A stretch of 44,824 bases of DNA, from the NCBI GenBank assembly GCA_028868905.1, contig JAGWTQ010000006.1:1-44824 (forward strand), written 5' to 3'. Position 1 is the first letter of the stretch. Every line of letters starts with the position of its first letter. Position numbers and translations under genes: made by a program. The notes beneath the pieces are model-generated. The model saw nothing but the letters and a program-made list of their open reading frames with translations, was not told the DNA's origin and did not search any database. The DNA is from Betaproteobacteria bacterium. GTDB lineage: Bacteria; Pseudomonadota; Gammaproteobacteria; Burkholderiales; Ferrovaceae. This document shows positions 1 to 12,284 of this stretch, piece by piece.

Positions 1-1905
<1,905 letters not shown>

Positions 1906-1907
1906 AC

Positions 1908-2732
1908 ATGGATCTGTTGCTGCTGGGCAAGGCCGCTGTTCTGGGCACGGTGGAGGGGCTGACGGAATTTCTGCCGGTGTCCAGCACCGGCCACCTGATT
2001 GTGGCGGGCAGCCTGCTGGACTTCAACGACGAGAAAGGGAAGGTATTCGAGATCGTCATCCAGTTCGCCGCCATCCTGGCCGTGTGCTGGGAATACCGCG
2101 CCAAGGTGTTTTCGGTGGTGCGCGGCTTGCCGCATGACCCGGCCGCTCGTCAGTTCACCATCAACCTGCTGGTGGCGTTCATGCCGGCCGCTGTGTTGGG
2201 GCTGTTGCTGGCGAGCCGGATCAAGCAGTACCTTTTTGCCCCGGTTCCGGTGGCCCTGGCCTTCATCGCGGGGGCCTTCGCCATTCTCTGGATCGAAAGC
2301 CGGCGCGTGCCCCACGAGGTTGAAACCGTTGACCGCATGACCTGGCAACTGGCCCTGAAGGTGGGGTTCTGCCAGGCGCTTGCCCTGATTCCAGGCATGT
2401 CCCGGTCGGGCGCGACCATCATGGGGGGCCTGTACTTCGGGCTGTCCCGCACGGCCGCGACCGAATTTTCCTTTTTCCTGGCCATTCCCACCCTGTTTGC
2501 CGCAACGCTCTACGAGCTGGTGAAATACCACGCCCTGTTCCACCGTGAAGACCTGGGGCTCTTTGCCGTGGGCTCGCTGTTTTCCTTCGTGTTCGCGTTC
2601 CTGACCGTGCGCGCCCTGTTGCGCTTCGTCAGCCACCACCGCTTTACCGTTTTTGCGGGTTACCGCATCCTGTTCGGGGCACTCGTGCTGGTGACCAGCG
2701 CGTTGGGGTGGGTGGACTGGCCTGCGGGATGA
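1908..2732 (+). CDS. uppP: Undecaprenyl-diphosphate phosphatase UppP (BacA family)
   Basis: This is an integral inner-membrane phosphatase that recycles undecaprenyl diphosphate to the monophosphate carrier used in peptidoglycan synthesis. The 274-residue product has the two family signatures: EGLTEFLPVSSTGHLI near residue 17 and PGMSRSGATI near residue 165. Several hydrophobic segments lie between and after them. The ATG at 1908 gives the usual family N-terminus and lies two bases after the thiC stop. An in-frame extension reaching back into thiC is a shadow. Its TGA (2730-2732) abuts the stop of the convergent rubredoxin gene, the two forming the palindrome TGATCA. Co-transcription with thiC is inferred from spacing. 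Confidence 0.95.
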   Translation: MDLLLLGKAAVLGTVEGLTEFLPVSSTGHLIVAGSLLDFNDEKGKVFEIVIQFAAILAVCWEYRAKVFSVVRGLPHDPAARQFTINLLVAFMPAAVLGLLLASRIKQYLFAPVPVALAFIAGAFAILWIESRRVPHEVETVDRMTWQLALKVGFCQALALIPGMSRSGATIMGGLYFGLSRTAATEFSFFLAIPTLFAATLYELVKYHALFHREDLGLFAVGSLFSFVFAFLTVRALLRFVSHHRFTVFAGYRILFGALVLVTSALGWVDWPAG

Positions 2733-2915
2733 TCAGATTTCGATCAGCTCGAAATCTTCCTTGCGGGCACCGCATTCAGGGCAAACCCAGTTGACGGGAA
2801 CGTCTTCCCAGCGGGTGCCCGGCGGTATGCCGTCATCGGGCGCCCCCAATTCTTCGTCGTAAATGTACCCGCAAATCAGGCAGAGGTAGGTTTTGTAACC
2901 CTGTGCAGCATCCAT
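2733..2915 (-). CDS. Rubredoxin
   Basis: A 60-residue one-iron electron carrier. Two Cys-x2-Cys-Gly knuckles (Cys12/Cys15 and Cys45/Cys48) would bind a single Fe(Cys)4 centre. The aromatic and acidic residues between them (YIYDEELG, PPGTRWEDVP) match the classic rubredoxin fold. AGGA lies five bases upstream of the ATG. It is transcribed divergently from thiD, an arrangement that is common in betaproteobacteria. The redox partner cannot be read from this window. The family supplies electrons to rubrerythrins, alkane hydroxylases and other enzymes, none of which is adjacent. Confidence 0.95.
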   Translation of the reverse strand: MDAAQGYKTYLCLICGYIYDEELGAPDDGIPPGTRWEDVPVNWVCPECGARKEDFELIEI

Positions 2916-3038
2916 GATGATCCTGGAATTGAGTTAAAATGAACTTCTTGAGCGATTCGGAAAGCCGGGCCCGGACCGCCGATGGTCCCGTCAGCACGCC
3001 ATCATAAAACCTGACATCCTGAAGAGCAACTTTCATCC
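2916..3038. other. Divergent rubredoxin/thiD intergenic region
   Basis: This 123-base gap must hold the leftward promoter for rubredoxin and the rightward one for thiD. A short hairpin, GGACC-GCCGAT-GGTCC, is visible. I do not see the conserved core of a TPP riboswitch ahead of thiD. No promoter with two good hexamers at normal spacing was found on either strand, so none is assigned. Confidence 0.5.
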
Positions 3039-3869
3039 ATGACGCCTCCCCCGCCTGCCGTACTGGTATTTGCCGCAACCGACCCGAGCGGAGGCGCAGG
3101 CCTGCAGGCCGACGTGCTCACCCTGGCCAGCATGGGTTGCCACCCTCTGTCTGTGGTCACGGGCGTGACGATTCAGGACACCACCGGCGTCGAGGACGTC
3201 CTGCCCCTGGACGCGGAATGGGTGGCGGACCAGGCGCGCTGCATTCTGGAAGATGTGCCCGTGGCGGTCTTCAAGCTGGGGGTTCTGGGCAGCCTGGAAG
3301 CCATTGCGGCCATCGCCGAAATCGTTTCGGATTACCCCGAAGTTCCCCTGGTGCTGGATCCCATCCTGTCCAGCGGCCGCGGCGATGAACTGGCCTCGGA
3401 AGACATGCTCTCGGCGTTGCGGGAACTGATCATTCCCCAGTCCACCATCGTGACGCCCAACACCCTGGAAATCCTGCGCATTGCCTACGATGAACCGCCT
3501 GAGGAAGGAAATCCCGATCTGGCCGAAGCCGCACGCCTGGTGCTGGAAACCGGTTGCGAATACGTGCTCATTACCGGGACACACAGCAGTTCGGCTCAGG
3601 TCATCAATACCCTGTACGGACGCGAAGGCGTGATCCGCTCCGATGGTTGGGAGCGCCTGATGGGCAGCTACCACGGTTCAGGGTGCACGCTCAGTTCAGC
3701 CATCGCCGCCGGCCTCGCCCAGGGCCTCGACATGGCGGAAGCCGTGGCCGAAGCCCAGGAGTACACCTGGCAGACCCTCAAGGACGGATTCCGGCTGGGC
3801 ATGGGCCAGCCCATCCCCGACCGCCTGTTCTGGGCACGGGAAGAACCGCCAGCCGGGGATGTCCACTGA
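3039..3869 (+). CDS. thiD: Hydroxymethylpyrimidine/phosphomethylpyrimidine kinase ThiD
   Basis: ThiD phosphorylates hydroxymethylpyrimidine and then its monophosphate to give the pyrophosphate that ThiE couples to the thiazole. It is a ribokinase-like fold. The 276-residue product starts with the family N-terminal block (ATDPSGGAGLQAD, near residues 13-25). Near residue 211 it has the GSGCTLSSAIA loop, which holds the catalytic cysteine and the anion hole. The length fits a monofunctional kinase without a fused ThiE domain. The last 11 bases overlap thiE, which suggests translational coupling. Confidence 0.95.
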   Translation: MTPPPPAVLVFAATDPSGGAGLQADVLTLASMGCHPLSVVTGVTIQDTTGVEDVLPLDAEWVADQARCILEDVPVAVFKLGVLGSLEAIAAIAEIVSDYPEVPLVLDPILSSGRGDELASEDMLSALRELIIPQSTIVTPNTLEILRIAYDEPPEEGNPDLAEAARLVLETGCEYVLITGTHSSSAQVINTLYGREGVIRSDGWERLMGSYHGSGCTLSSAIAAGLAQGLDMAEAVAEAQEYTWQTLKDGFRLGMGQPIPDRLFWAREEPPAGDVH

Positions 3870-4500
3870 GCGCTGCGCGATCCGGGGCCTGTATGCGATC
3901 ACCCCGGACATCGCCGACACCCATCGCCTGCAGTCGCTGGTACAGCTCGCCATTGATGGCGGCCTGACCCTGCTGCAGTATCGGGCCAAAACCCTCCCCC
4001 TGCCGTTGCGGCAAGCGCAGGCCCAGGCACTTACCGCGCAGTGCGCTTCCCAGAACGTGACCTTCATCGTGAATGACGATGCAGCCCTGGCCCAGGCTTG
4101 CGGCGCAGCCGGCGTCCATCTGGGCCGCGACGATGACCCCTTGGAATCTCTGGAGCCTGTCGGCGGCAAGCGCTCACTTTTGGTGGGGGTTTCCTGCTAC
4201 GATTCGCTCCCCCGTGCCGAGCGGGCCGAAGCGTCGGGGGCGGATTATGTGGCCTTCGGCAGCATGTTTCCTTCCAGCACCAAGCCCGATGCCGTACAGC
4301 CGCCCTTGTCCCTGCTGGGCGAAGCCAAGCGCCGGCTACGCGTTCCGGTGGTGGCCATCGGCGGCATCACACTGTCCCGCATGGATCAGCTCAGGAACGC
4401 CGGGGTGGATGCCGTGGCCGTCATCACGGCCTTGTTCGACGCTCCGGACATCAAAAAAGCTGCGCAACAATTCAATGCCTATTTTGAGGAAACACCATGA
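3859..4500 (+). CDS. thiE: Thiamine-phosphate synthase ThiE
   Basis: ThiE is a TIM-barrel enzyme that joins hydroxymethylpyrimidine diphosphate to thiazole phosphate, giving thiamin monophosphate. The 213-residue product shows YRAK (thiazole/phosphate region), [16 protein letters not shown] and [11 protein letters not shown] (diphosphate and thiazole loop), and VAIGGI (phosphate-binding loop), in family order. Its start lies inside the end of thiD and its stop overlaps the hemL start as ATGA (4497-4500). thiD-thiE-hemL therefore form a tightly coupled operon. Thiazole-branch genes (thiS, thiG, thiO) are not in the window. Confidence 0.95.
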   Translation: MSTERCAIRGLYAITPDIADTHRLQSLVQLAIDGGLTLLQYRAKTLPLPLRQAQAQALTAQCASQNVTFIVNDDAALAQACGAAGVHLGRDDDPLESLEPVGGKRSLLVGVSCYDSLPRAERAEASGADYVAFGSMFPSSTKPDAVQPPLSLLGEAKRRLRVPVVAIGGITLSRMDQLRNAGVDAVAVITALFDAPDIKKAAQQFNAYFEETP

Positions 4501-5780
4501 CCAGCCGCAACGACCAGTTGTTCGAACGCGCCCAGATCCGCATTCCCGGAGGCGTCAACTCTCCCGTGCGGGCTTTCCGCGCGGTCGGTGGCAGCCCCCG
4601 CTTCTTTACGCGAGGGGCGGGGCCACGCTTCTGGGATGCCGATGGACGGGAATACGTGGATTACGTTTGCTCCTGGGGTCCGCTGCTGCACGGGCATGCC
4701 CATCCGGTGGTGGTCGAAGCGGTCAAGCAAGCCGTCGAGAAAGGTCTGAGCTTCGGTGCACCCACCGAACTGGAAATCGAGCTGGCCGAACTGATTTGCC
4801 AGCTCGTGCCTTCCATGGACCAGGTGCGACTGACGAGTTCGGGAACCGAAGCCACCATGAGCGCCATTCGCCTGGCACGGGGCGCCACGGGCCGTAAAGC
4901 GATCGTGAAATTTGACGGCTGCTACCACGGCCATGGCGATGCGCTGCTGGTCAAGGCGGGATCCGGTGCGCTGACCTTCGGGCAACCCGACTCCGGGGGG
5001 GTCCCCCCTGAACTGGCCGCCCAGACCCTGGTCCTGGAATACAACAACGTGGCACAGCTGGACGCCCTGTTTGCCGAGCGGGGCGAGACCATCGCAGCGG
5101 TCATCGTCGAACCGGTGGCGGGAAACATGAACATGGTGCTGCCTCGCCCGGAGTTCCTTGCCCGTTTGCGAGCACTCACCAAAGCCCACGGCACCCTGCT
5201 GATTTTTGACGAAGTCATGTCGGGGTTCCGCGTCGCGCTCGGAGGGGCGCAGGCCATTTACGGCATCACGCCCGACCTCACCACGCTGGGCAAAGTCATT
5301 GGCGGAGGCATGCCCCTGGCCGCTTTTGGCGGACGCCGCGACCTGATGCAGCAACTGGCCCCTTTGGGCCCGGTTTACCAGGCGGGCACACTTTCCGGAA
5401 ACCCGGTGGCTGTAACGGCCGGCCTTGAAACGTTGCGACTGGCGATGGCAAGCGGACTGTACGAGCGCCTGGGAGAAATGACGCATGCCGTGACCGAAGG
5501 CATCGCCGAAATCGGAAGGCACCATGGTTTCCCGGTCACGGCCTGTTCGCTGGGTGGCATGTTCGGCATTTACTTCCGCGAAACCCTGCCGGCCAACCTG
5601 TCCGAAGTCATGACATCGGACAAGGAGCGCTTCAAGCGTTTTTTCCATGGCATGCTGGATTCGGGGATCTACCTGGCGCCTTCAGCTTTTGAGGCCGGTT
5701 TCGTTTCTTCCGTGCACGGCACGCGGGAACTGGAGCAGACGCTGGATGCGGCTGAATCGGTTTTCCGTAAACTCGACTGA
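4497..5780 (+). CDS. hemL: Glutamate-1-semialdehyde 2,1-aminomutase HemL
   Basis: HemL is the PLP-dependent enzyme that converts glutamate-1-semialdehyde to 5-aminolevulinate, the last step of the C5 route to tetrapyrroles. The 427-residue product has the class III aminotransferase fold. The Schiff-base lysine is Lys266 within [10 protein letters not shown], the PLP-ring block is FDEVMSGFR, and [15 protein letters not shown] binds the cofactor phosphate. It overlaps thiE by ATGA. Its presence implies the C5 pathway rather than an ALA synthase. hemB and hemE, which act later in the same pathway, are in this window on the same strand but in separate transcription units. Confidence 0.97.
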   Translation: MTSRNDQLFERAQIRIPGGVNSPVRAFRAVGGSPRFFTRGAGPRFWDADGREYVDYVCSWGPLLHGHAHPVVVEAVKQAVEKGLSFGAPTELEIELAELICQLVPSMDQVRLTSSGTEATMSAIRLARGATGRKAIVKFDGCYHGHGDALLVKAGSGALTFGQPDSGGVPPELAAQTLVLEYNNVAQLDALFAERGETIAAVIVEPVAGNMNMVLPRPEFLARLRALTKAHGTLLIFDEVMSGFRVALGGAQAIYGITPDLTTLGKVIGGGMPLAAFGGRRDLMQQLAPLGPVYQAGTLSGNPVAVTAGLETLRLAMASGLYERLGEMTHAVTEGIAEIGRHHGFPVTACSLGGMFGIYFRETLPANLSEVMTSDKERFKRFFHGMLDSGIYLAPSAFEAGFVSSVHGTRELEQTLDAAESVFRKLD

Positions 5781-5787
5781 ACGCGAG

Positions 5788-6390
5788 ATGAATTTCTTTC
5801 AGCAGGCCAGCTTTTTCACCACGGTCAACGACTGGGCCGGGCTGCCGCCCGACGAGGTCGTGGAAGTGGCTTTCGCAGGCCGATCCAATGCGGGAAAGTC
5901 CAGTGCGATCAATACATTGGCCAATCGTTCCCGGCTGGCATTCACCAGCAAGACCCCGGGGCGAACCCAGCACATCAATTATTTCAGCCTGGGAGACCAG
6001 CGCTACCTGGTGGATTTGCCAGGCTATGGCTATGCGGAGGTGCCGCTGGCCGTCAAACGTCACTGGCAGCAGCTGCTTTCCGACTACCTGACGCATCGCC
6101 AGTCTTTGCGGGGTCTCGTGGTGCTGATGGACATCCGGCACCCCTTGACCGAGCTGGACCGCCAGTTGCTGGAATGGTATCTGCCCAGCGGAAAACCGGC
6201 GGTCATCCTGCTGACCAAATGCGACAAGCTGGGGCGCGGGGCCAGGCTCCAGGCCCTGCGCGAGGTTCGGAATGCGCTTTCTGATTTCACTCAACCAATT
6301 GAAATCATTGCATTTTCAAGCACAACACGGGAGGGATTGGAGGCGGCGGAGGCGGCCATTGCCCGCCTGTATGAGCCGCCGCAAGCCTGA
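5788..6390 (+). CDS. engB: Ribosome biogenesis GTPase EngB (YihA/YsxC)
   Basis: A 200-residue TRAFAC-class GTPase required for assembly of the large ribosomal subunit. The G1 motif GRSNAGKSS (near residue 30), G2-region threonines in SKTPGRTQ, G3 DLPGYG, G4 TKCDK and a G5-like SS are all present in order. The ATG at 5788, seven bases after the hemL stop, gives the conserved NFFQQASF N-terminus. A longer in-frame extension into hemL has no family similarity. The product ends shortly after the G5 region, as is normal. Downstream is the terminator of a minus-strand RNA candidate, not one facing engB. Confidence 0.95.
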   Translation: MNFFQQASFFTTVNDWAGLPPDEVVEVAFAGRSNAGKSSAINTLANRSRLAFTSKTPGRTQHINYFSLGDQRYLVDLPGYGYAEVPLAVKRHWQQLLSDYLTHRQSLRGLVVLMDIRHPLTELDRQLLEWYLPSGKPAVILLTKCDKLGRGARLQALREVRNALSDFTQPIEIIAFSSTTREGLEAAEAAIARLYEPPQA

Positions 6391-6392
6391 CC

Positions 6393-8173
<1,781 letters not shown>

Positions 8174-8190
8174 GGGCTCCTCCTGGCGTC

Positions 8191-10443
8191 TCAGTTGACC
8201 GGAGCGGGCTGGGAGTAAAAATACTCGTCGATATGACCAGACCCGTTGTCGGGTTTGCCCGTGGAAGGATCGACCCCGACCACGTTCACGCCTGGCGGCA
8301 GGACGACCGGGCTTTCGGGAATGGTTTTCAACGCCCGACCCATGTACGAAATCCAGATCGGCAGTGCCGCCTGGGCTCCGGTTTCATTGGCCCCGAGCGA
8401 AGCGGGCTTGTCAAAGCCAACCCAGGCCACGGCCACCAGACTGGGTTGAAACCCGGTGAACCACGCATCCACGTGGTCGTTCGTCGTGCCCGTCTTTCCC
8501 GCCAGGTCGCTGCGCCCGAGACTCTGCGCCCGTGTCGCGGTGCCCATCCGGATGACGTCGCGCATCATGCTGGTCATGATGAAGGCATTGCGCGGGTCGA
8601 TCACGGCTTCCGCGCCTTCTCCCGCAATGGCTGGATGGGCTTTGCTGATGACGTTGCCTTTGCCGTCCAGAACGCGGTCGATGTAATACGGCTTGACCCG
8701 GTAGCCTCCGTTGGCAAATACCGCATAGGCCGTGGCCATCTGCAGAGGGCTGGCCAGCCCCGAACCCAGAGCCATGCTGAGATAGGGCGGGTGCTTTTCA
8801 GGGTCGAAGCCGAAGCGCATGGCATAGTCATGTGCATAGTCCGGACCGATGGCCTGCAGCAGCCGAATGGCCACCATGTTCTTGGACTTGGCCAGCGCCA
8901 CACGCAACCGGGTGGGTCCCAGATATTCGTTTTCGTAGTTGTGGGGTTCCCAGGGCTGCCCGTTGTTCTGGGTGGGGTCCACGATGCTGATGGGGGTATC
9001 GTTGACCAGGGAGGCCGGGGTGAAGCCCTTTTCCAGGGCAGCGGAATAAATGAACGGCTTGAAGCTGGACCCTGGCTGGCGGAAGGCCTGGGTCACATGA
9101 TTGAACTTGCTCTGGTTGAAATCAAATCCGCCGACCAGCGCCCGGATCGCCCCGTCGTGGCTGTCAATGGACACCAGCGCCGCTTCCACGTCGGGATACT
9201 GGGTGATTTCCCATCCCCCGCTGGCCGTGCGGCTCACGCGGATGATCGAACCGCGCTGGATCTTTTTGTTGGCAGACGCGTTGGAAACAAGGCCTGCCTT
9301 GGCAAAAGCAAGTCCCTCCCCCTTGATGTCAACCATGCCGACTGACTTGACGTAAGCCTTCACTTCCTTGTCGGAGGCATGCACCACCACTCCGGGATAA
9401 AGGTCGTCACTGATGTCCGCATCGGACAGGGCATCTTCAAGGTCCGCTTCGGTCGCCTCTGGCGCGGGCAATTCCGAAAAGTCTTCCGGGCCACGGTAGC
9501 CATGGCGATGGTCGTAATCGAGCACGCCCTGGCGTACCGCCTGGTAGGCCGCCTCCTGGTCGGACTTGAGCAGGGTGGTGACCACCTTGTAGCCTTTGTT
9601 GTAAACCTCCTCGCCATAGGCCTGCACCATATACTGGCGAGCCATTTCCGCCACGTAGTCCGCTTTCAGGGGAAAGCCAGCGTGGAACGGTTCCACCCGG
9701 CCCGGATTTCGCAGGGCCTGTTCGTACTCGGTATCGCTGATGAACTTGAGTTCGTGCATGCGCCGCAGGACATATTGCTGGCGCTGGGCCGCCCGTTTCG
9801 GATTGATGATGGGGTTGTAGCGCGAAGGGGCTTTGGGCAGCCCGGCCAGCATGGCCATCTCCGCAACGCTCAACTGATCCAGCGGCCGGCCGTAGTAAAC
9901 ATACGCGGCTGCGCCAAAACCGTAAGCGCGCTGCCCCAGGTAGATCTGGTTGATGTAGAGCTCAAGGATCTGGTCTTTGCTCAGGTTGCCTTCGATCTTG
10001 AAGGCCAGCAGGACTTCCGACAGTTTTCGCGAAAAGGTTTTTTCATTGCTCAGAAAAAAGTTGCGGGCCACCTGCATGGTGATGGTGCTTGCCCCTTCCT
10101 TTGCGCGGGCAGAAAAAAGGTTGGCCAGGAACGCGCGGGCCACGCCCTGGTAGTCCACCGCCCCGTGCTGGTAAAAACGGTCGTCTTCGGCAGCCAGGAT
10201 GGCCTGCCTCATGCGCAACGGAACCGCCTGCAGCTTCAGGACCGCCCGCCGCTCTTCCCCGAATTCGCCAATCAGCTGGTCATCGGCGGTGAAAATCCGC
10301 AACGGCACCTTGGGACGGTAGTCCGTCATGGATTCCAGGCTGGGCAGGTTGGGGTAGATGAGCGCGAGCGCCAGTACGAGAACGCCCAGCCCCACCAGGG
10401 CCAGGGTGGCAAGAACAGCCAGTGGATACAGAAGGCTTCGCAT
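8191..10443 (-). CDS. mrcA: Penicillin-binding protein 1A, bifunctional peptidoglycan synthase
   Basis: A class A PBP that polymerises glycan strands and crosslinks peptides in the periplasm, anchored by one N-terminal membrane helix (about residues 5-30, [22 protein letters not shown]). The glycosyltransferase 51 domain carries [11 protein letters not shown] and [15 protein letters not shown]. An OB-like insert lies in the middle. The transpeptidase has SSFK (SxxK nucleophile), KSKN (SxN) and KTGTTND (KTG). At 750 residues it is somewhat shorter than the 800-850 typical of enterobacterial PBP1A, but all catalytic motifs are present. It is divergent from aroK, with an inverted repeat around its -10 candidate. 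Confidence 0.96.
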   Translation of the reverse strand: MRSLLYPLAVLATLALVGLGVLVLALALIYPNLPSLESMTDYRPKVPLRIFTADDQLIGEFGEERRAVLKLQAVPLRMRQAILAAEDDRFYQHGAVDYQGVARAFLANLFSARAKEGASTITMQVARNFFLSNEKTFSRKLSEVLLAFKIEGNLSKDQILELYINQIYLGQRAYGFGAAAYVYYGRPLDQLSVAEMAMLAGLPKAPSRYNPIINPKRAAQRQQYVLRRMHELKFISDTEYEQALRNPGRVEPFHAGFPLKADYVAEMARQYMVQAYGEEVYNKGYKVVTTLLKSDQEAAYQAVRQGVLDYDHRHGYRGPEDFSELPAPEATEADLEDALSDADISDDLYPGVVVHASDKEVKAYVKSVGMVDIKGEGLAFAKAGLVSNASANKKIQRGSIIRVSRTASGGWEITQYPDVEAALVSIDSHDGAIRALVGGFDFNQSKFNHVTQAFRQPGSSFKPFIYSAALEKGFTPASLVNDTPISIVDPTQNNGQPWEPHNYENEYLGPTRLRVALAKSKNMVAIRLLQAIGPDYAHDYAMRFGFDPEKHPPYLSMALGSGLASPLQMATAYAVFANGGYRVKPYYIDRVLDGKGNVISKAHPAIAGEGAEAVIDPRNAFIMTSMMRDVIRMGTATRAQSLGRSDLAGKTGTTNDHVDAWFTGFQPSLVAVAWVGFDKPASLGANETGAQAALPIWISYMGRALKTIPESPVVLPPGVNVVGVDPSTGKPDNGSGHIDEYFYSQPAPVN

Positions 10444-10473
10444 GAATTTAGGGAAAAGGCCGGAAATAGGGGT

Positions 10474-10495
10474 TGACCCGCATTATAAGGGGTCA
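10474..10495 (-). promoter_or_regulatory. Inverted repeat enclosing a TATAAT, mrcA/aroK divergent region
   Basis: TGACCC (10474-10479) and GGGTCA (10490-10495) form 6-bp inverted arms separated by 10 bases. Between them, on the minus strand, is a perfect -10 hexamer TATAAT (10487-10482), correctly placed for mrcA about 40 bases upstream of its ATG. No good -35 is present 16-18 bases upstream. That would fit an activator-dependent promoter or a repressor operator over the -10. On the plus strand, TACAAT (10502-10507) lies six bases before the aroK ATG, also without a clear -35. Confidence 0.4.
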
Positions 10496-10513
10496 GTCGG
10501 CTACAATGGGGGC

Positions 10514-11056
10514 ATGAATGCGGAGCGGAACTTTTTCCTGGTGGGATTGATGGGCGCAGGCAAAACCACGGTGGGACGTGCCCTGGCCCGTCGAATGAAC
10601 CTCACGTTCGTGGATTCGGACCATGAAATCGAAGCCCGTACCGGCGTTCGCATTGCCACCATTTTTGAGCTGGAAGGCGAAGCGGGTTTTCGTGCCCGCG
10701 AGGAAGACGTGATCGCCCAGCTCGTCACCCGCAAGGGCATCGTTCTGGCGACGGGCGGCGGGGCCGTGCTGAGCGCCAAAACACGCCAGCGGTTGCGGCA
10801 GCAAGGCACCGTGATTTATTTGCGTGCCTGCACCGAGGATTTGTGGCAGCGCACCCGCCACGACCGCAACCGGCCGCTGCTGCAAACCGAAGACCCCAAG
10901 GCCCGTCTGCGGCAACTCTACGAGGAGCGCGACCCCTTGTACCGGGAAGTGGCTCACATCATTCTCGATACGGCACACCAAAGCGTCCAAAAGCTGGTGA
11001 CCCAACTGGAAGCGGAAATCGAACGGCAAAGCACGAATGAAAACACTGAACGTTGA
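10514..11056 (+). CDS. aroK: Shikimate kinase
   Basis: A P-loop kinase that phosphorylates shikimate at the 3-hydroxyl in aromatic amino acid synthesis. The 180-residue product has Walker [12 protein letters not shown] (near residue 11), the shikimate-binding DSDHEIE, the ATGGGAVL loop and the lid region with RHDRNRPLL. The ATG at 10514 is preceded by GGGGG. The longer in-frame extension runs into the mrcA promoter region and has no family similarity. Its last 20 bases overlap aroB, the classic aroK-aroB pair. Confidence 0.96.
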   Translation: MNAERNFFLVGLMGAGKTTVGRALARRMNLTFVDSDHEIEARTGVRIATIFELEGEAGFRAREEDVIAQLVTRKGIVLATGGGAVLSAKTRQRLRQQGTVIYLRACTEDLWQRTRHDRNRPLLQTEDPKARLRQLYEERDPLYREVAHIILDTAHQSVQKLVTQLEAEIERQSTNENTER

Positions 11057-12155
11057 CCTGGCAGGCGCTCCCTATCCCATCCACATCGGCGCAGGATTGC
11101 TGAGCCGCGTGGATCTGATCCTGCCCCACCTGGAACAGCGGGACACTGCCATCGTCACCAACACCACGGTGGCCTCCCTGTACCTGGAACCGCTGCAGCA
11201 GGCGCTGACACAAGCGGGCATCCGCTCCTTTCCCATCACGCTCCCTGACGGGGAAGCCTATAAAACGCGTGAATCCCTGCACCAGATCCATGACGCCCTG
11301 CTGGCACACCATTGCGAGCGGAAAACCACGGTCATTGCGCTGGGTGGAGGCGTCGTCGGCGATCTGGCGGGCTTTGCGGCCGCCACCTTCCTGCGCGGCG
11401 TCCCGCTGATCCAGATCCCGACCACCTTGCTGGCCCAGGTGGACTCTTCGGTCGGGGGCAAAACCGGCATCAACCACCCGGTGGGCAAAAACCTGATCGG
11501 TTCGTTCCACCAACCTCGGCTGGTGCTGGCGGACACCCGCACGCTCGACACGTTGCCGCCCCGCGAGTACAGGGCCGGCGTGGCGGAAATCATCAAATAT
11601 GGCCTGATCCGCGATCTTCCTTTCCTCGACTGGCTGGATGGCCACCTGGAAGCGCTCATGGCACGCGATCCCGAAACCCTGGCCCAGGCCATTTTCGATG
11701 CCTGCCGCAACAAGGCGGAAGTGGTGGCCCAGGACGAATTCGAAACCACGGGCCTGCGCGCCCTGCTCAACCTGGGCCACACCTTCGGTCACGCCATCGA
11801 GGCCGGCGCCGGTTACGGAACCTGGCTGCATGGCGAAGCCGTGGCTGCCGGCACCCTGCTGGCCGCAGCGCTTTCAAATCGGCTGGGATGGATCGACGGA
11901 GTGGCACTGGCCCGCGTCGAAGGACTGATGACGCGCGCCGGCCTGCCAGTGCGTGCACCGGACTTTGGCCCGGATCGGTATCTCGAGCTGATGGCTTCCG
12001 ACAAAAAAGTGGAAGCCGGAAAACTGCGTTTCGTACTCCTCAAGCGTCTGGGTGAAGCCATTCTGGCGCGGGATGTTCCGCACGAAGCGGTGGTTGCCGA
12101 GCTTTCCCGCGGCACCGGCCGCTTCATTGGCAGTCCGGACGAATTGCCGCGCTAA
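11037..12155 (+). CDS. aroB: 3-dehydroquinate synthase
   Basis: AroB is an NAD- and metal-dependent enzyme that cyclises DAHP to 3-dehydroquinate, two steps before the AroK substrate. The 372-residue product shows the NAD-binding [19 protein letters not shown] block, [18 protein letters not shown] and [11 protein letters not shown] with metal-binding histidines, and a late [14 protein letters not shown] segment. Start and end both fit the family. It overlaps aroK by 20 bases in a different frame, implying coupled translation. Its stop is followed within a few bases by a promoter candidate for gltB. Confidence 0.97.
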   Translation: MKTLNVDLAGAPYPIHIGAGLLSRVDLILPHLEQRDTAIVTNTTVASLYLEPLQQALTQAGIRSFPITLPDGEAYKTRESLHQIHDALLAHHCERKTTVIALGGGVVGDLAGFAAATFLRGVPLIQIPTTLLAQVDSSVGGKTGINHPVGKNLIGSFHQPRLVLADTRTLDTLPPREYRAGVAEIIKYGLIRDLPFLDWLDGHLEALMARDPETLAQAIFDACRNKAEVVAQDEFETTGLRALLNLGHTFGHAIEAGAGYGTWLHGEAVAAGTLLAAALSNRLGWIDGVALARVEGLMTRAGLPVRAPDFGPDRYLELMASDKKVEAGKLRFVLLKRLGEAILARDVPHEAVVAELSRGTGRFIGSPDELPR

Positions 12156-12158
12156 ATC

Positions 12159-12187
12159 TTGCTCCGCCAGGGGGATGGCTGTATCAT
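12159..12187 (+). promoter_or_regulatory. Sigma-70 promoter candidate for gltBD
   Basis: TTGCTC (12159-12164), a 17-base spacer, then TATCAT (12182-12187): four and five of six consensus bases at ideal spacing, starting four bases after the aroB stop. A transcript from here would have a gltB leader of about 90 bases. No clear operator was seen. Confidence 0.45.
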
Positions 12188-12272
12188 CCTATGCCCGGTG
12201 CGTACACGACTAGCCCTGCCTTTGCCTGCGGTTTGACTCCGGCGCTCCCTTGCACTTGATCACTTGAAACGC

Positions 12273-12277
12273 GAGGT
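12273..12277 (+). promoter_or_regulatory. Shine-Dalgarno sequence deciding the gltB start
   Basis: GAGGT seven bases before TTG at 12285. The alternative in-frame TTG at 12264 has no comparable purine-rich sequence upstream. No in-frame ATG or GTG precedes the conserved N-terminal cysteine block. Confidence 0.6.
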
Positions 12278-12284
12278 TACTCGA

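Noticed and set aside
2833-3033. Minus-strand open frame starting MKVALQDVRFYDGV, spanning the thiD/rubredoxin gap and running into rubredoxin in another frame
   Set aside because: It shares its second half with the well-supported rubredoxin gene in a different frame, has no recognisable similarity and no good ribosome site.
2916-3038. Possible TPP riboswitch ahead of thiD
   Set aside because: The conserved THI-element core is not visible. The thiC leader, where one would be expected, is outside the window.
4993-5008. G7-T-C6 tract in hemL
   Set aside because: It is a short inverted homopolymer within a normal coding region, explained by GGV-PP codons. It is shorter than the mnmE tract and shows no further signal.
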